64,000 nt of DNA from Zunongwangia atlantica 22II14-10F7 (GCF_002094855.1 NZ_ARYN01000006.1:186001-250000); one strand, 5' to 3'; counted from the first letter of the stretch, positions 7,914-17,510 are shown. A program made the numbers and translations. Notes: a model not told the origin generated them from the sequence alone.

Positions 7914-8966
7914 ATGAATTTTTCTAAAACTTTGATTAACTGGTACTTAAAATCGAAGCGTGAGCTGCCCTGGAGAGAAACTAGCAATCCTTATAATATT
8001 TGGCTTAGCGAAATTATGCTTCAGCAAACGCGAATAGAGCAGGGATTACCTTATTATAAGAAATTTATAGAAGAATTTCCAAGTGTTTTTGATCTTGCTG
8101 ATGCATCCCAGGATAAAGTGATGAAGTTATGGCAGGGATTGGGATATTACTCCAGAGCTAGAAATTTGCATGCTACTGCAAAACATGTAGCCTACGAGCT
8201 TAATGGCAAGTTTCCTATAGATTATAAAGGACTGCTAAAATTAAAAGGTGTTGGTGATTATACCGCCAGCGCCATAGCATCGATAAGTTATAACGAACCT
8301 GTTGCGGTGGTAGATGGAAATGTTTACCGAGTACTTTCGCGATACTTTAATATAGACACTCCTATTAATAGTACTGAAGGTATTAAAGAATTTAAAGCTT
8401 TGGCAATGGAGCTTTTGGATAAAAAGCATCCGGCAGATTTCAATCAGGCTTTAATGGAATTTGGTGCGTTGCAGTGCAAGCCTAAAAATCCGCTTTGCGA
8501 GAGCTGTCCTTTTAATAATAGTTGTTTGGCGCTTAAAGAATCTAAGATTGGTGAACTTCCGGTAAAAATTAAGAAGGGAAAGATCAAAAATCGATATTTT
8601 AATTATCTGGTTTTTTCTTCGGAAGAAAATAAAACTGTACTTCAGCAAAGAAAAGGAAAAGGAATATGGCATGGTTTGTATGAGTTTCCTTTAATTGAAA
8701 CTAAGACAGATATTCGGGAAGAAAAAATTATTGAAGAAAATAACGAATTTCAGCAATTAACTGAAGCAAAAAATGTTTCAGTAAGTCTTTATAATGATCA
8801 GGCGATTGTTCATAAGTTATCACATCAACATATTTTTGCCCGTTTTTGGCTTTTAGAGGCTAAAAAGCTTCCTGAAGAAGGAATTTCAGTAGAAAAAGTA
8901 AAAGAATATCCCGTGCCGGTGTTAATTCAGAATTTTCTTAATGAAATTGACATAGAAAACTTGTAA
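7914..8966 (+). CDS. mutY: A/G-specific adenine glycosylase MutY
   Basis: 350-residue DNA repair enzyme that removes adenine mispaired with 8-oxoguanine. Catalytic residues are Glu33 (SEIMLQQT) and Asp134 (VVDGNVYR). A helix-hairpin-helix (LKGVGDYTA) precedes the [4Fe-4S] ligands Cys188, Cys195, Cys198 and Cys204 (C-x6-C-x2-C-x5-C). A NUDIX-like C-terminal domain follows from about residue 225. It heads the run mutY-ssb-gldE-gldD, an arrangement I recall from other flavobacteria. Confidence 0.96.
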   Translation: MNFSKTLINWYLKSKRELPWRETSNPYNIWLSEIMLQQTRIEQGLPYYKKFIEEFPSVFDLADASQDKVMKLWQGLGYYSRARNLHATAKHVAYELNGKFPIDYKGLLKLKGVGDYTASAIASISYNEPVAVVDGNVYRVLSRYFNIDTPINSTEGIKEFKALAMELLDKKHPADFNQALMEFGALQCKPKNPLCESCPFNNSCLALKESKIGELPVKIKKGKIKNRYFNYLVFSSEENKTVLQQRKGKGIWHGLYEFPLIETKTDIREEKIIEENNEFQQLTEAKNVSVSLYNDQAIVHKLSHQHIFARFWLLEAKKLPEEGISVEKVKEYPVPVLIQNFLNEIDIENL

Positions 8967-9066
8967 TTTTGTCGTTTTTCAATTTTATTAGAAATCAGTT
9001 AAAATTAGATTGATTTTTTCTGTATTTTAGGAAGAGAAGTTTTAAACGAATCAAAGACAAATATTT

Positions 9067-9585
9067 ATGACAGGAACGCTAAACAAAGTAATGCTTATAG
9101 GACACACCGGGGATGATGTAAAGATGCATTATTTTGAAGGCGGTGGCGCCATTGGTCGTTTTCCGTTAGCAACCAACGAGGTTTATACAAATAGAACAAC
9201 CGGCGAGCGTGTAAACAATACCGAGTGGCATAATATCGTTGTTCGTAATAAAGCTGCAGAGATTTGTGAGAAATACCTTAAAAAAGGAGATAAGGTTTAT
9301 ATAGAAGGTAGGATTAAAACCCGTAAGTGGACAGATGATAAGGGAATGGAACGTTATTCTACCGAAATACAATGTACCGAGTTTACCTTTTTAACTCCTA
9401 AGGGAGAAAGTAATGGAAGTTACGATTCGCAAGGTTCTCAGAATACTCAGAGTAATTCGAATTATCAGGGAAATAGCGTAAATAATAACGCTAACAGTAA
9501 TTCTGGTTATTCGGGAAATAATAATAATTTTGCCAGTCAGCCATATAATGGTAATGATGAGGAAGAAGATGATTTACCATTTTAA
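9067..9585 (+). CDS. ssb: Single-stranded DNA-binding protein
   Basis: 172 residues. An N-terminal OB fold (residues 1-112, starting GTLNKVMLIGHTGDD) is followed by a low-complexity Asn/Ser/Gly linker and an acidic tip ending EEDDLPF, the hook for SSB-binding partners. It coats ssDNA in replication, recombination and repair. The next gene, gldE, starts 15 bp downstream, so they share a transcript. A second protein with the same DDLPF end lies near 50 kb. Confidence 0.96.
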   Translation: MTGTLNKVMLIGHTGDDVKMHYFEGGGAIGRFPLATNEVYTNRTTGERVNNTEWHNIVVRNKAAEICEKYLKKGDKVYIEGRIKTRKWTDDKGMERYSTEIQCTEFTFLTPKGESNGSYDSQGSQNTQSNSNYQGNSVNNNANSNSGYSGNNNNFASQPYNGNDEEEDDLPF

Positions 9586-9600
9586 GTCTAACTAAATTTA

Positions 9601-10929
9601 TTGCATTTGGATCCAGAACCCCCCAGTATAATTTTATGGGCCGCGTTTGATTATACCCAGGTAATAAGCTTCATATCTTTATTGCTGCTCTTGTTATGCT
9701 CTGCCATGATCTCTGGTGCAGAGGTGGCATTCTTTTCTCTAACTCCGGCAGATTTTATGACCGAAGATGGCCATAAAAGAACAAAATCCCAGGAGATTGT
9801 TATTAAGTTACTAGAGAAACCAAAAAAGCTACTGGCTACAATTCTTGTTGCTAATAACTTTATAAATATCGCCATTGTATTATTATTCGATTCGGTTTCA
9901 GACGAATTGTTTAGCGGATTAGATGTGGTAATCTTAGGTTTAAATCTAAAGCTGATTTTTGAGGTTGGTGTTGTTACTTTTTTAATTCTCTTATTTGGTG
10001 AAATTTTGCCGAAAGTTTATGCCAGCCGTAATAATGTGCGGTTCTCTAATTTAATGGCGCAGCCGGTAAATGTTTTAGATTCTTTGTTTTCTCCTTTAAG
10101 TGTGCCTATGCGTGCTGTAACCCTGTTTTTACATGATAAATTAGGTAAGCAAAGGTCTTTTATAAGTATAGACCATCTTTCGCAGGCATTAGAGTTAACC
10201 AGTGAAGAAGCTACCACAAAAGAAGAACAGAAGATTTTAAAAGGGATTGTTTCTTTTGGGAATACAGATACCAAACAGGTAATGCGCCCAAGAATGGATG
10301 TTTTTGCTTTAAGTGATGAAGATCCTTACGAAGAAATTATTCCTGTACTTATCGAAAATGGATATTCCAGGATCCCGGTTTATAAAGAGAACATAGATAA
10401 TGTAATTGGTATTTTATACATTAAAGATTTGTTGCCTTATCTTGATAAGACTGATTTTGAATGGACTTCACTTTTAAGAGAGCCTTATTTTGTTCCTGAA
10501 AATAAAAAGCTGGACGATTTATTAAATGAATTTAAAGAGAAGAAAAATCACCTGGCAATTGTTGTAGATGAATACGGCGGGACTAGCGGTTTAATTACTC
10601 TGGAAGATATTATCGAAGAAATTGTAGGAGATATTAGTGACGAGTTTGATGACGAAGATCTTATTTATTCGAAATTAGATGAATTAAACTTTGTTTTTGA
10701 AGGTCGTACACCGCTTAAAGATTTTTATAAAATCATCAAGTTAGAAGATCCTTCTTTATTTGAAGATAATAAAGGAGAAGCTGAAACTTTAGCGGGTTTT
10801 TTACTTGAGATTTCTGGTGAATTTCCTCATCAAAACGAGGTGATTAATTTTGGAAATTATAATTTCAAGGTTGAAGCTGTAGACGATAGACGTATAAAGC
10901 AAATTAAATTAACCATTTTACCTTTATGA
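9601..10929 (+). CDS. gldE: Gliding motility-associated protein GldE (CNNM/CBS-domain membrane protein)
   Basis: 442 residues starting on TTG. An N-terminal CNNM/DUF21 membrane domain (about residues 15-190, several helices) is followed by paired CBS domains (MRPRMDVFALSDED and IVVDEYGGTSGLITLEDIIEEIVGDI) and a CorC_HlyC-type C-terminal domain (residues 350-440). Such proteins are linked to magnesium or other ion handling. GldE is known to help GldD in flavobacterial gliding. Its stop overlaps the gldD start by 4 bases (ATGA), implying translational coupling. Confidence 0.92.
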   Translation: MHLDPEPPSIILWAAFDYTQVISFISLLLLLLCSAMISGAEVAFFSLTPADFMTEDGHKRTKSQEIVIKLLEKPKKLLATILVANNFINIAIVLLFDSVSDELFSGLDVVILGLNLKLIFEVGVVTFLILLFGEILPKVYASRNNVRFSNLMAQPVNVLDSLFSPLSVPMRAVTLFLHDKLGKQRSFISIDHLSQALELTSEEATTKEEQKILKGIVSFGNTDTKQVMRPRMDVFALSDEDPYEEIIPVLIENGYSRIPVYKENIDNVIGILYIKDLLPYLDKTDFEWTSLLREPYFVPENKKLDDLLNEFKEKKNHLAIVVDEYGGTSGLITLEDIIEEIVGDISDEFDDEDLIYSKLDELNFVFEGRTPLKDFYKIIKLEDPSLFEDNKGEAETLAGFLLEISGEFPHQNEVINFGNYNFKVEAVDDRRIKQIKLTILPL

Positions 10930-11492
10930 GGTATGTAAGTTATTCAGTAATATTTTTAGTGTTTTGTTTTATGATTTCCTGCGGAAATGAAGTTCAGCCT
11001 AAACCCAAAGCAATGCTGGCTTTAAATTATCCAAAGCCAGAGTATCGTCCAATAAATTTAGATTGTCCTTACACTTTCGAAAAAAATCAGCTTGCAGAAG
11101 TTGCGCCTTCAAAAAATAGAAAAGACTGCTGGATTAATCTGGATTACCCTCTATTAAAAGCTTCGATATTTATAACATATCAACCAGTTACCAATAACCT
11201 AGATTCTTTGTTAAGAGATGCGCAAAAGCTACCTTTAGAGCATACTATAAAAGCCGATGCTATAGAAGGCGATATTTATACCAACGATCTTCATAAAGCC
11301 TACGGGATGTTTTACGAATTGCAGGGCGATGCCGCATCGCAGGCTCAATTTTATATTACAGATAGTATAGAGCATTTTTTAACGGGAGCTGTTTATTTTA
11401 ATACGAGACCTAATTACGATTCTATTTATCCTGCTGCAAATTATATTATGCAGGATATGAGGCGCTTAATGGAAAGCATTCGCTGGCAATAA
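10926..11492 (+). CDS. gldD: Gliding motility lipoprotein GldD
   Basis: 188 residues with a lipoprotein signal and lipobox (FMISCG; Cys at residue 19). GldD is an essential lipoprotein of the Bacteroidota gliding/type IX secretion machinery. The sequence following the lipobox (ALNYPKPEYRPINLDCPY) is family-typical. Its start overlaps the gldE stop. Other gld genes (gldKLMN, gldB, gldC) are not in the window. Confidence 0.92.
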   Translation: MRYVSYSVIFLVFCFMISCGNEVQPKPKAMLALNYPKPEYRPINLDCPYTFEKNQLAEVAPSKNRKDCWINLDYPLLKASIFITYQPVTNNLDSLLRDAQKLPLEHTIKADAIEGDIYTNDLHKAYGMFYELQGDAASQAQFYITDSIEHFLTGAVYFNTRPNYDSIYPAANYIMQDMRRLMESIRWQ

Positions 11493-11557
11493 TTTTTTGT
11501 TTTTAGTAGTGAGATTCTAATTTAGAATTTTGATTTTTGCCGGAAAATTTAAAAGCT

Positions 11558-12463
11558 ATGGCAGCGGCAAAAATTAAATGGATCTATCTTTTTGTACTCT
11601 CTCTAATTTGGGGAAGTTCTTTTATTCTTATTAAAAAAGGTCTGGTAGGTTTGTCTCCGCTTCAGGTTGGTGCTTTTAGAGTTATTTTTGCAGCCTTATT
11701 TTTAATCTTTGTAGGTTTTAGAAAACTTATTAAGCTAAAAGCATATCACTGGAAATGGATTATTGTTTCTGGGTTTGTAGGTTCTTTTTTTCCAATTTTT
11801 CTCTTTGCTTTTGCTGAAACTAAGATAAGTAGTGGGATAGCTTCTATCTTAAATGCGGTAACTCCGCTTATGACGCTTATTTTGGGTGTTTTGTTCTTTC
11901 AGGATAAAATGAATAGCAATAAAGCCATTGGTGTTATGGTAGGATTAATAGGAACCACTGGTTTAATTCTTAGTAATGCCAGTTTTAATGGAAGTGAAAA
12001 CTATCTATATTCGATAATGGGCGTTTTGGCGGCTGTTTGTTATGCAGTGAATGTAAATCTTTTAAAAAAGTATTTAAGCGGAATTCCGGCTGTTGCGGTA
12101 ACTTCTGGTTGTTTTGCGGTCTTATTGATTCCAGCATTTGCAATTTTAATCTTCTCTGGATTTTTTACTGAAAATTTATCGAATATCGAGTTACAAAAAT
12201 CGGTTGGTTTTATAGCGATTTTGGGTGTTTTAGGAACTGGTGTGGCTATGATCTTGTTCAATCGCCTGGTACAAATCACCAATCCTGTTTTTACGAGTTC
12301 TGTTACCTACACGATGCCAATCATTGCTCTCGGTTGGGGCGTTTTGGATGATGAGGTTTTTAGCTTAAATCAGTTGTTTTTCGCGATGCTGGTAATTATT
12401 GGTGTTTTGATCGTGAATCGCGCGAAAGCTATTTCAATAAAAAGAAAAAAGAAATTAGCGTAA
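11558..12463 (+). CDS. EamA/DMT-family transporter
   Basis: About 300 residues with ten predicted membrane helices in two EamA repeats. The signatures are LSLIWGSSFILIKKGL at the start of repeat 1 and the matching AVCYAVNVNLLKKYL in repeat 2. Proteins of this family export metabolites or amino acids; the substrate is unknown. A TTG lies 21 bases upstream in frame, but the ATG at 11558 places the first helix close to the N-terminus as usual. It ends in a Lys/Arg-rich tail and a hairpin shared with the convergent M16 gene. Confidence 0.85.
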   Translation: MAAAKIKWIYLFVLSLIWGSSFILIKKGLVGLSPLQVGAFRVIFAALFLIFVGFRKLIKLKAYHWKWIIVSGFVGSFFPIFLFAFAETKISSGIASILNAVTPLMTLILGVLFFQDKMNSNKAIGVMVGLIGTTGLILSNASFNGSENYLYSIMGVLAAVCYAVNVNLLKKYLSGIPAVAVTSGCFAVLLIPAFAILIFSGFFTENLSNIELQKSVGFIAILGVLGTGVAMILFNRLVQITNPVFTSSVTYTMPIIALGWGVLDDEVFSLNQLFFAMLVIIGVLIVNRAKAISIKRKKKLA

Positions 12464-12468
12464 ATAAA

Positions 12469-12494
12469 AAAGCCGACTTATAAAAGCCGGCTTT
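12469..12494. terminator. Intrinsic terminator between convergent genes
   Basis: Stem AAAGCCG / CGGCTTT with a 12-base loop and A/T-rich flanks, lying between the DMT transporter and the M16 peptidase gene. Confidence 0.6.
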
Positions 12495-12527
12495 AATCTA
12501 ACATTATCTAACAATAACTAAGCGAAA

Positions 12528-14594
12528 TTATTCAAAATCTGAATCTTCAACACCTTCGTTTACTTTTATCTCCTGAACTTTAAGATCAAAAGATTGAGGT
12601 CCCAGGCTTTGAGAAATGGTAAATGGCATTTTAACACCTTCAACTTCTTTATAGTCACTATAAGTTGTTGGGATGCTCATGGTTTGTCCCATTTGGGAAA
12701 CGGTAGTAAGTGTTTTAACTTTTAGTCCGCTTTCTACATCATAATAATTTGTAGTGCTTTCATTTACTTTTACTGCGTAAGCATCACTACCATCGACGTT
12801 TTCAATTCCGGTTACTTTAGCATCTTCGCTTACATTAAGTTCTGGAAAAGTATTCGCCTCTACAGCTACGGCTTTCACCTGCTCTTCGTTCATAGGCATT
12901 TTTTGTCCCTGTACTTCCATATAGCCAGATTCACCATTGTAAACCTGTTTTTGCATAATATTTCCAGAAACGGCAACAGTTTGATAAAATTTACCAGCAC
13001 TGCTTTTTCGTTGTTCTAAACTTAATTCCTGTCCTTGGATAGAAGCAGTTGCAGTTAAAGCTATGGTGTTTATCGCTTTTGCAGCTTCTGCGCCACCAAT
13101 AGCATCTATATAATCTGAATAAACAGTTTCTACAGTAACCGAAGGATCTAAAGCTTTGTTATAATCTGGCTTTTCGATTTCTTCACCGTATTTACTATAA
13201 TATTTTACAGGGAAAGATTTGCCTTTGTACTGCATGTTTTCCAGTTTATCAGCAACTTCACTTCCTTTACCGGCAATTACAATTCTAGATTGATCTGCAA
13301 GGAAATATTTCTTCGCTACTCTTTGAACATCTTCTAAAGTAACATTGTCGATATTTTCAAGGTATTCTTTGTAGAAATCTTCATCTAGATCTTCAGTTTC
13401 AATTTCCATAGCAAAACCAGCGATAGTAGAAGGTTGCTCTAAGCTAAGTACAAAATCTCCTGTAAGTTTTGCTTTAGCATTAGCTAATTCAGCTTCAGAA
13501 ACCTTTTCATTTCTAATTTTATAGATTTCTTCTAAAAATGCAACTACAGAACTATCGGTTACTTCGTTACGAACACTTGCGCTTGCTACGAAAGTTGCTG
13601 CGTATTTGTCGTTTCCGGTTCTAGAGTAAGCTCCGTAAGTATATCCTTTGTCTTCTCTTAAGTTAAGGAAAAGACGTGCTTCACCACCGCCACCTAAGAT
13701 TTTGTTAGCTACCATTACTGGGAAATAATCTTCCTGGTTTTTCTGTAGGTTAATAGTGTTTACCAAAGCGATCTCACTTTGTACTGCATTTGGCATATCT
13801 ACAAAGTCAATTTCTGTTTGAGCTACATTTTTAACTTCAGGAATATTAACTTCTGGAATTGCTGTTTTTTTCCAATCAGCAAACTCTTTCTTTACTAGGT
13901 CTCTTACTTCCTTTTTATCTACATCACCAACGATAACCAAATAAGCATTTGCTGGTGAAAACCAGGTTTGGTAATAATTTTTAACATCTGATAGGCTAAG
14001 ATTTCCTATTGTTTCCTCGGTTTCAAATTCGCCATAAGGATGATCTTTTCCATAGGCTAAGGCTGAACGTACTCTGCTCGCATTATAAGCTACATCTTTC
14101 TCGTTACTTTTTAAATAATCTTTGGTACGAGCGATAGTTTTATCGAATTCTTCTTCAGTAAACTTAGGGTTAATAACGCCGTCTGCCATTAAATGAAGAA
14201 TCTCTGTGAAGTATTTAGAAAGTGTATTTGCTGAAGCTCCGCCCGAGTAAATACTAAGTCTTGCGCCTAAATAGTCTACTCTTTCATTAAACTCGTCTTT
14301 AGGCATATTGGTAGTTCCCTGTCCTAAAAGTTCTCCCATTACGCCACTTACACCGGCTTTTTGACCTTCAGAATGTGGAGGATTATCAAATCTAAGAGAC
14401 ATGGCAACTCTTGGTAGTTTGTGGTTTTCTACCAACATTACGGTTAAGCCGTTTTTTAGTTCGAAAGTCTCTGGTTCTTCTACTTTTACTTTTGGTGCAG
14501 GGCCGGGTTCTGGCATGGTACTACGATCAACCTGAGCATTTAGTCCCACAGCTCCCAAAAGAAATACTGCAATTGCTAATATATTTTTATTCAT
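12528..14594 (-). CDS. M16-family peptidase-like protein, probably the non-catalytic subunit
   Basis: 688 residues with a signal peptide (NKNILAIAVFLLGAVGLNAQ). Two M16 repeats cover about residues 35-470. The zinc motif HxxEH is not present; the equivalent region reads GVSGVMGELLGQGT. The Arg/Tyr substrate-binding motif of partner subunits is kept (LREDKGYTYGAYS). From about residue 485 there is a further ~200-residue domain unlike the peptidase core. It starts 17 bp after the catalytic M16 gene, so the two probably form a periplasmic heterodimer, as known for M16B proteins. Confidence 0.88.
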   Translation of the reverse strand: MNKNILAIAVFLLGAVGLNAQVDRSTMPEPGPAPKVKVEEPETFELKNGLTVMLVENHKLPRVAMSLRFDNPPHSEGQKAGVSGVMGELLGQGTTNMPKDEFNERVDYLGARLSIYSGGASANTLSKYFTEILHLMADGVINPKFTEEEFDKTIARTKDYLKSNEKDVAYNASRVRSALAYGKDHPYGEFETEETIGNLSLSDVKNYYQTWFSPANAYLVIVGDVDKKEVRDLVKKEFADWKKTAIPEVNIPEVKNVAQTEIDFVDMPNAVQSEIALVNTINLQKNQEDYFPVMVANKILGGGGEARLFLNLREDKGYTYGAYSRTGNDKYAATFVASASVRNEVTDSSVVAFLEEIYKIRNEKVSEAELANAKAKLTGDFVLSLEQPSTIAGFAMEIETEDLDEDFYKEYLENIDNVTLEDVQRVAKKYFLADQSRIVIAGKGSEVADKLENMQYKGKSFPVKYYSKYGEEIEKPDYNKALDPSVTVETVYSDYIDAIGGAEAAKAINTIALTATASIQGQELSLEQRKSSAGKFYQTVAVSGNIMQKQVYNGESGYMEVQGQKMPMNEEQVKAVAVEANTFPELNVSEDAKVTGIENVDGSDAYAVKVNESTTNYYDVESGLKVKTLTTVSQMGQTMSIPTTYSDYKEVEGVKMPFTISQSLGPQSFDLKVQEIKVNEGVEDSDFE

Positions 14595-14611
14595 TTTTGT
14601 CTAATTTGATG

Positions 14612-15934
14612 TTATTCCGCTTCCTTTTTCTCTGGTAAGTAATCTACGATTACTCTTTGGTTAGGTTTTAGGTATTTGTTTGCTACCTCTTTAATGTCTT
14701 CTCTAGTGATATTTCGGTAAATATCAATTTCTTTATTAATAAGACTCGTATTGTCGTAAAGAAGGTAGTTTCTAGCAAGAGAGTTTGCGATACCTGCAAT
14801 GCTTGAATTGGAATTTACAAAACTGTTTTCAGCTTTATTTTGAAGTTTTTCGAAGTCACTTTCAGAAATTAATTCATTTCTAAGTTTAGCGATTTCTTCT
14901 TCAATTTCTGTATTAATACTATCAAGACTGGTTTCGCCTTGTGGTAAAGAATATACAAGGTACATCCCGTAGTCTTCCTGCTCTAAGTTAAAAGCACCAA
15001 CCTGTAAAGCGATATTTTGCTCGTCTACAAGTTTTTTGTAAAGTTTAGAACTTTTACCGTCACTAAGGTAGGTAGAGATCATATTAAGAACATAAGAATC
15101 TTTGTTCCCAAACTCTGGCGTTCTATATCCTGTGATCGCCATTGGAATCTGGATATTAGAATCGAAGAATTCAGCATGAACAGCTTCAGTAATAGGCTCT
15201 TCTTTTGGATAATTTCTGGTAACTTCAGCGCCAGCTTCAATAGGAGCAAAGTAATCTTCGATCATCTCTTTGGTTTCCTTTACATCGATATCTCCGGCTA
15301 CAACTAGTACAGCGTTGTTAGGAACATAGTATTTTTCAAAATATGCTTGAAATTCATCTAATTTGGCCGCATCAAGATCTTCCATATAGCCTACGTTTGG
15401 ATCTTTATACGGGTGTTTTTCGAACATGTTTTTTTGTACGGCATAAAGAAGGTTTCCGTAAGGAGAATTGTCGTAACGCATTCTTCTTTCTTCTTTTACC
15501 ACTTCATTTTGTGTGTCTACACCTTCCTGGCCAATCACAGGATGCATCATTCTTTCAGATTCCATCCATAAGCCTAGTTCTAAATTGTTAGAAGGAAAGG
15601 TTTCATAATAATAAGTACGATCTTGTGAAGTGCTTGCATTGTTGTTACCACCGTGCGAACTTACAATCTCGAACCATTTTCCTCTTTCAATGTTCTCGGT
15701 TCCTTCAAATAAAAGATGTTCAAAAAAGTGAGCAAATCCAGTACGGCCATCCTCACGATCTTTTCCTCCTACGTGGTACATTACAGATGTTGTTACTACG
15801 GGAGCCGAATTGTCTTGATGTAAAATTACATGTAACCCATTATCGAGATCATATTCTGTGTACTCAACTTCCTGGGCAAAACCAACAGCGCTTAGTAGCA
15901 GAGCGCCAGCGGCCAGCTTTAGTTTGTTAATCAT
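14612..15934 (-). CDS. M16-family zinc metallopeptidase, catalytic subunit
   Basis: 440 residues with a signal peptide (INKLKLAAGALLLSAVGFAQ). The inverted zinc motif HxxEH is intact in AHFFEHLLFEG, with the downstream Glu region NEVVKEERRMRYDNSPYG, so this is the active subunit. An upstream TTG would add eight residues; the ATG at 15934 gives a proper signal peptide. It precedes the non-catalytic M16 gene, which supplies the Arg/Tyr motif. Together they likely degrade peptides in the periplasm. Confidence 0.92.
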   Translation of the reverse strand: MINKLKLAAGALLLSAVGFAQEVEYTEYDLDNGLHVILHQDNSAPVVTTSVMYHVGGKDREDGRTGFAHFFEHLLFEGTENIERGKWFEIVSSHGGNNNASTSQDRTYYYETFPSNNLELGLWMESERMMHPVIGQEGVDTQNEVVKEERRMRYDNSPYGNLLYAVQKNMFEKHPYKDPNVGYMEDLDAAKLDEFQAYFEKYYVPNNAVLVVAGDIDVKETKEMIEDYFAPIEAGAEVTRNYPKEEPITEAVHAEFFDSNIQIPMAITGYRTPEFGNKDSYVLNMISTYLSDGKSSKLYKKLVDEQNIALQVGAFNLEQEDYGMYLVYSLPQGETSLDSINTEIEEEIAKLRNELISESDFEKLQNKAENSFVNSNSSIAGIANSLARNYLLYDNTSLINKEIDIYRNITREDIKEVANKYLKPNQRVIVDYLPEKKEAE

Positions 15935-16108
15935 TGTGTATAGTTTATCGTTATGCAAGTAATTAGTAACTCAAGTTACAATTTTGTTACGTCCTAAAAG
16001 AATTTATTTTGGTAATTCTTTAACAGAAAAGCTTTAAATATCCTAATTAACAAGCTGTTAGAATAGTTTTACGTAGTTTTTTGTGAACTTACATTAAAAC
16101 TTACAATT

Positions 16109-16573
16109 ATGAAAAATATAGGAATCCCCGTAAAATTTGGAGCAATGATTGCCATTGGGCTTATCATTTATTTTTTAGCCTTATCACTGGTAGGGCTTCA
16201 CACTAATCCGTTATTTAGTTTTGTAAACTGTTTAATAGTTGGGTTTGGATTATGGTCTGCAATTAAAGCGAAACGTAATGATGATTCAGGTTTATTTAAA
16301 TACGGAGAAGGTTTTACAACAGCACTTATTACAGGTTTTATAGGTACAACATTGTTTACTATTTTCTTCGGAATTTATGCCAGCGAACTAAATCCAGACT
16401 TTTTGGATGAGTTTTTAACGATGTGGAGAAGTCAGTATCAGGTTGGTCTTGGTGCAATTCTTTTTACGGTTTATGCTATGGGAGCAGCAACCACTTTTGC
16501 ACTAACGCTTACGTTTATGCAATTATTTAAGAAAAGCTGGAATACTACTGAAGGCCAGAAACACACGCTTTAA
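16109..16573 (+). CDS. DUF4199 family membrane protein
   Basis: 154 residues with four predicted membrane helices and a short charged loop after helix 2 (AIKAKRNDDSGLFKYGEGF), typical of the Bacteroidota DUF4199 family. The function is unknown. It is divergent from the M16 pair and followed by rplU, which has its own promoter. No catalytic residues can be recognised. Confidence 0.75.
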   Translation: MKNIGIPVKFGAMIAIGLIIYFLALSLVGLHTNPLFSFVNCLIVGFGLWSAIKAKRNDDSGLFKYGEGFTTALITGFIGTTLFTIFFGIYASELNPDFLDEFLTMWRSQYQVGLGAILFTVYAMGAATTFALTLTFMQLFKKSWNTTEGQKHTL

Positions 16574-16625
16574 AAAACACTTTATAAAAAATCTAATCTA
16601 AAAATATTCAATTTTAGCTGAAGCC

Positions 16626-16656
16626 TTTGCTAATTAATTATTTAGAAGTATATTTG
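16626..16656 (+). promoter_or_regulatory. Promoter of rplU-rpmA (Bacteroidota type)
   Basis: TTTG (16626-16629) and TATATTTG (16649-16656) are separated by 19 bp and match the -33/-7 consensus. The predicted start near 16663 leaves a leader of about 55 bases. Confidence 0.75.
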
Positions 16657-16718
16657 CACCCGCTTTGTGAAGAAGCGAAACTATATTTAATTAGAAAGTA
16701 ATTAATTAACAGGACACT

Positions 16719-17198
16719 ATGTACGCAATTGTAGAGATAGCAGGGCAGCAATTTAAGGTTGCAAAAGACCAGAAAGTGTTTGTACACCGTCTACAAGGAG
16801 AAGAAGGAGACAGCGTTTCTTTCGATAAAGTTCTTCTTACAGGAGATGGAGACAACATTACTGTTGGCGCCCCGGCTATAGAAGGTGCTCTAGTAGGAGC
16901 AAAGATTAATCGTCATCTTAAAGGAGACAAGGTAATTGTTTTCAAAAAGAAAAGACGTAAAGGTTACAAAGTTAAAAATGGTCACCGCCAGTATTTAACT
17001 GAAATCGTAATCGAAAGTATCACTGCGAAAGGTGGTAAAAAAGCTTCTGAAAGCAAAGCTGAGAAGAAAGAAGAGAAAAAAGCTGATAGCGATTTAAGTA
17101 AGCACACTGTAGCAGAGCTTAAAGAGATGGCTAAAGACAAAGGAATTGAAGGATATTCTTCAATGAAAAAAGCTGAATTAATCGAAGCTTTAAGCTAA
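16719..17198 (+). CDS. rplU: 50S ribosomal protein L21 with C-terminal extension
   Basis: 159 residues against about 103 for most L21 proteins. The L21 core (residues 1-103, MYAIVEIAGQQFKVAKDQ to the KRRKGYKVKNGHRQYLTEIVI region) is complete and sits in the large subunit near 23S rRNA. A Lys/Glu linker and a small helical module (about residues 125-159, KHTVAELKEMAKDKGIEGYS) follow. The module resembles SAP or Rho N-terminal nucleic-acid-binding folds. Operon with rpmA, 28 bp downstream. Confidence 0.95.
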   Translation: MYAIVEIAGQQFKVAKDQKVFVHRLQGEEGDSVSFDKVLLTGDGDNITVGAPAIEGALVGAKINRHLKGDKVIVFKKKRRKGYKVKNGHRQYLTEIVIESITAKGGKKASESKAEKKEEKKADSDLSKHTVAELKEMAKDKGIEGYSSMKKAELIEALS

Positions 17199-17226
17199 AT
17201 TATTAACTTACTAAAAACCCAATAAC

Positions 17227-17487
17227 ATGGCACATAAAAAAGGAGTTGGTAGTTCTAAGAACGGTAGAGAATCAGAATCGAAACGTCTTGGAGTGAAGAT
17301 TTTTGGAGGTCAGGCTGCGATCGCAGGTAACATCATTGTAAGACAAAGAGGTACTGCTCACAATCCTGGTGAAAATGTTTATGCAGGTAAAGATCACACT
17401 TTACATGCTAAAATTGACGGTGTAGTAAAATTCACTAAAAAGAAAGACAACAAGTCTTACGTTTCTATAGTTCCTTTCGAGGCATAA
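17227..17487 (+). CDS. rpmA: 50S ribosomal protein L27
   Basis: 86 residues, normal length. It starts [20 protein letters not shown], so it begins directly with the mature N-terminus that reaches toward the peptidyl-transferase centre, without the cleavable extension found in Firmicutes. Second gene of the rplU operon, ending at a strong terminator. Confidence 0.97.
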   Translation: MAHKKGVGSSKNGRESESKRLGVKIFGGQAAIAGNIIVRQRGTAHNPGENVYAGKDHTLHAKIDGVVKFTKKKDNKSYVSIVPFEA

Positions 17488-17510
17488 GAAATTTAGTAGA
17501 ATTACAATAT

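Noticed and set aside
15343-15930. Antisense frames of 82 and 101 codons across the catalytic M16 gene
   Set aside because: The M16 frame with signal peptide and HxxEH is clear; these are shadows.
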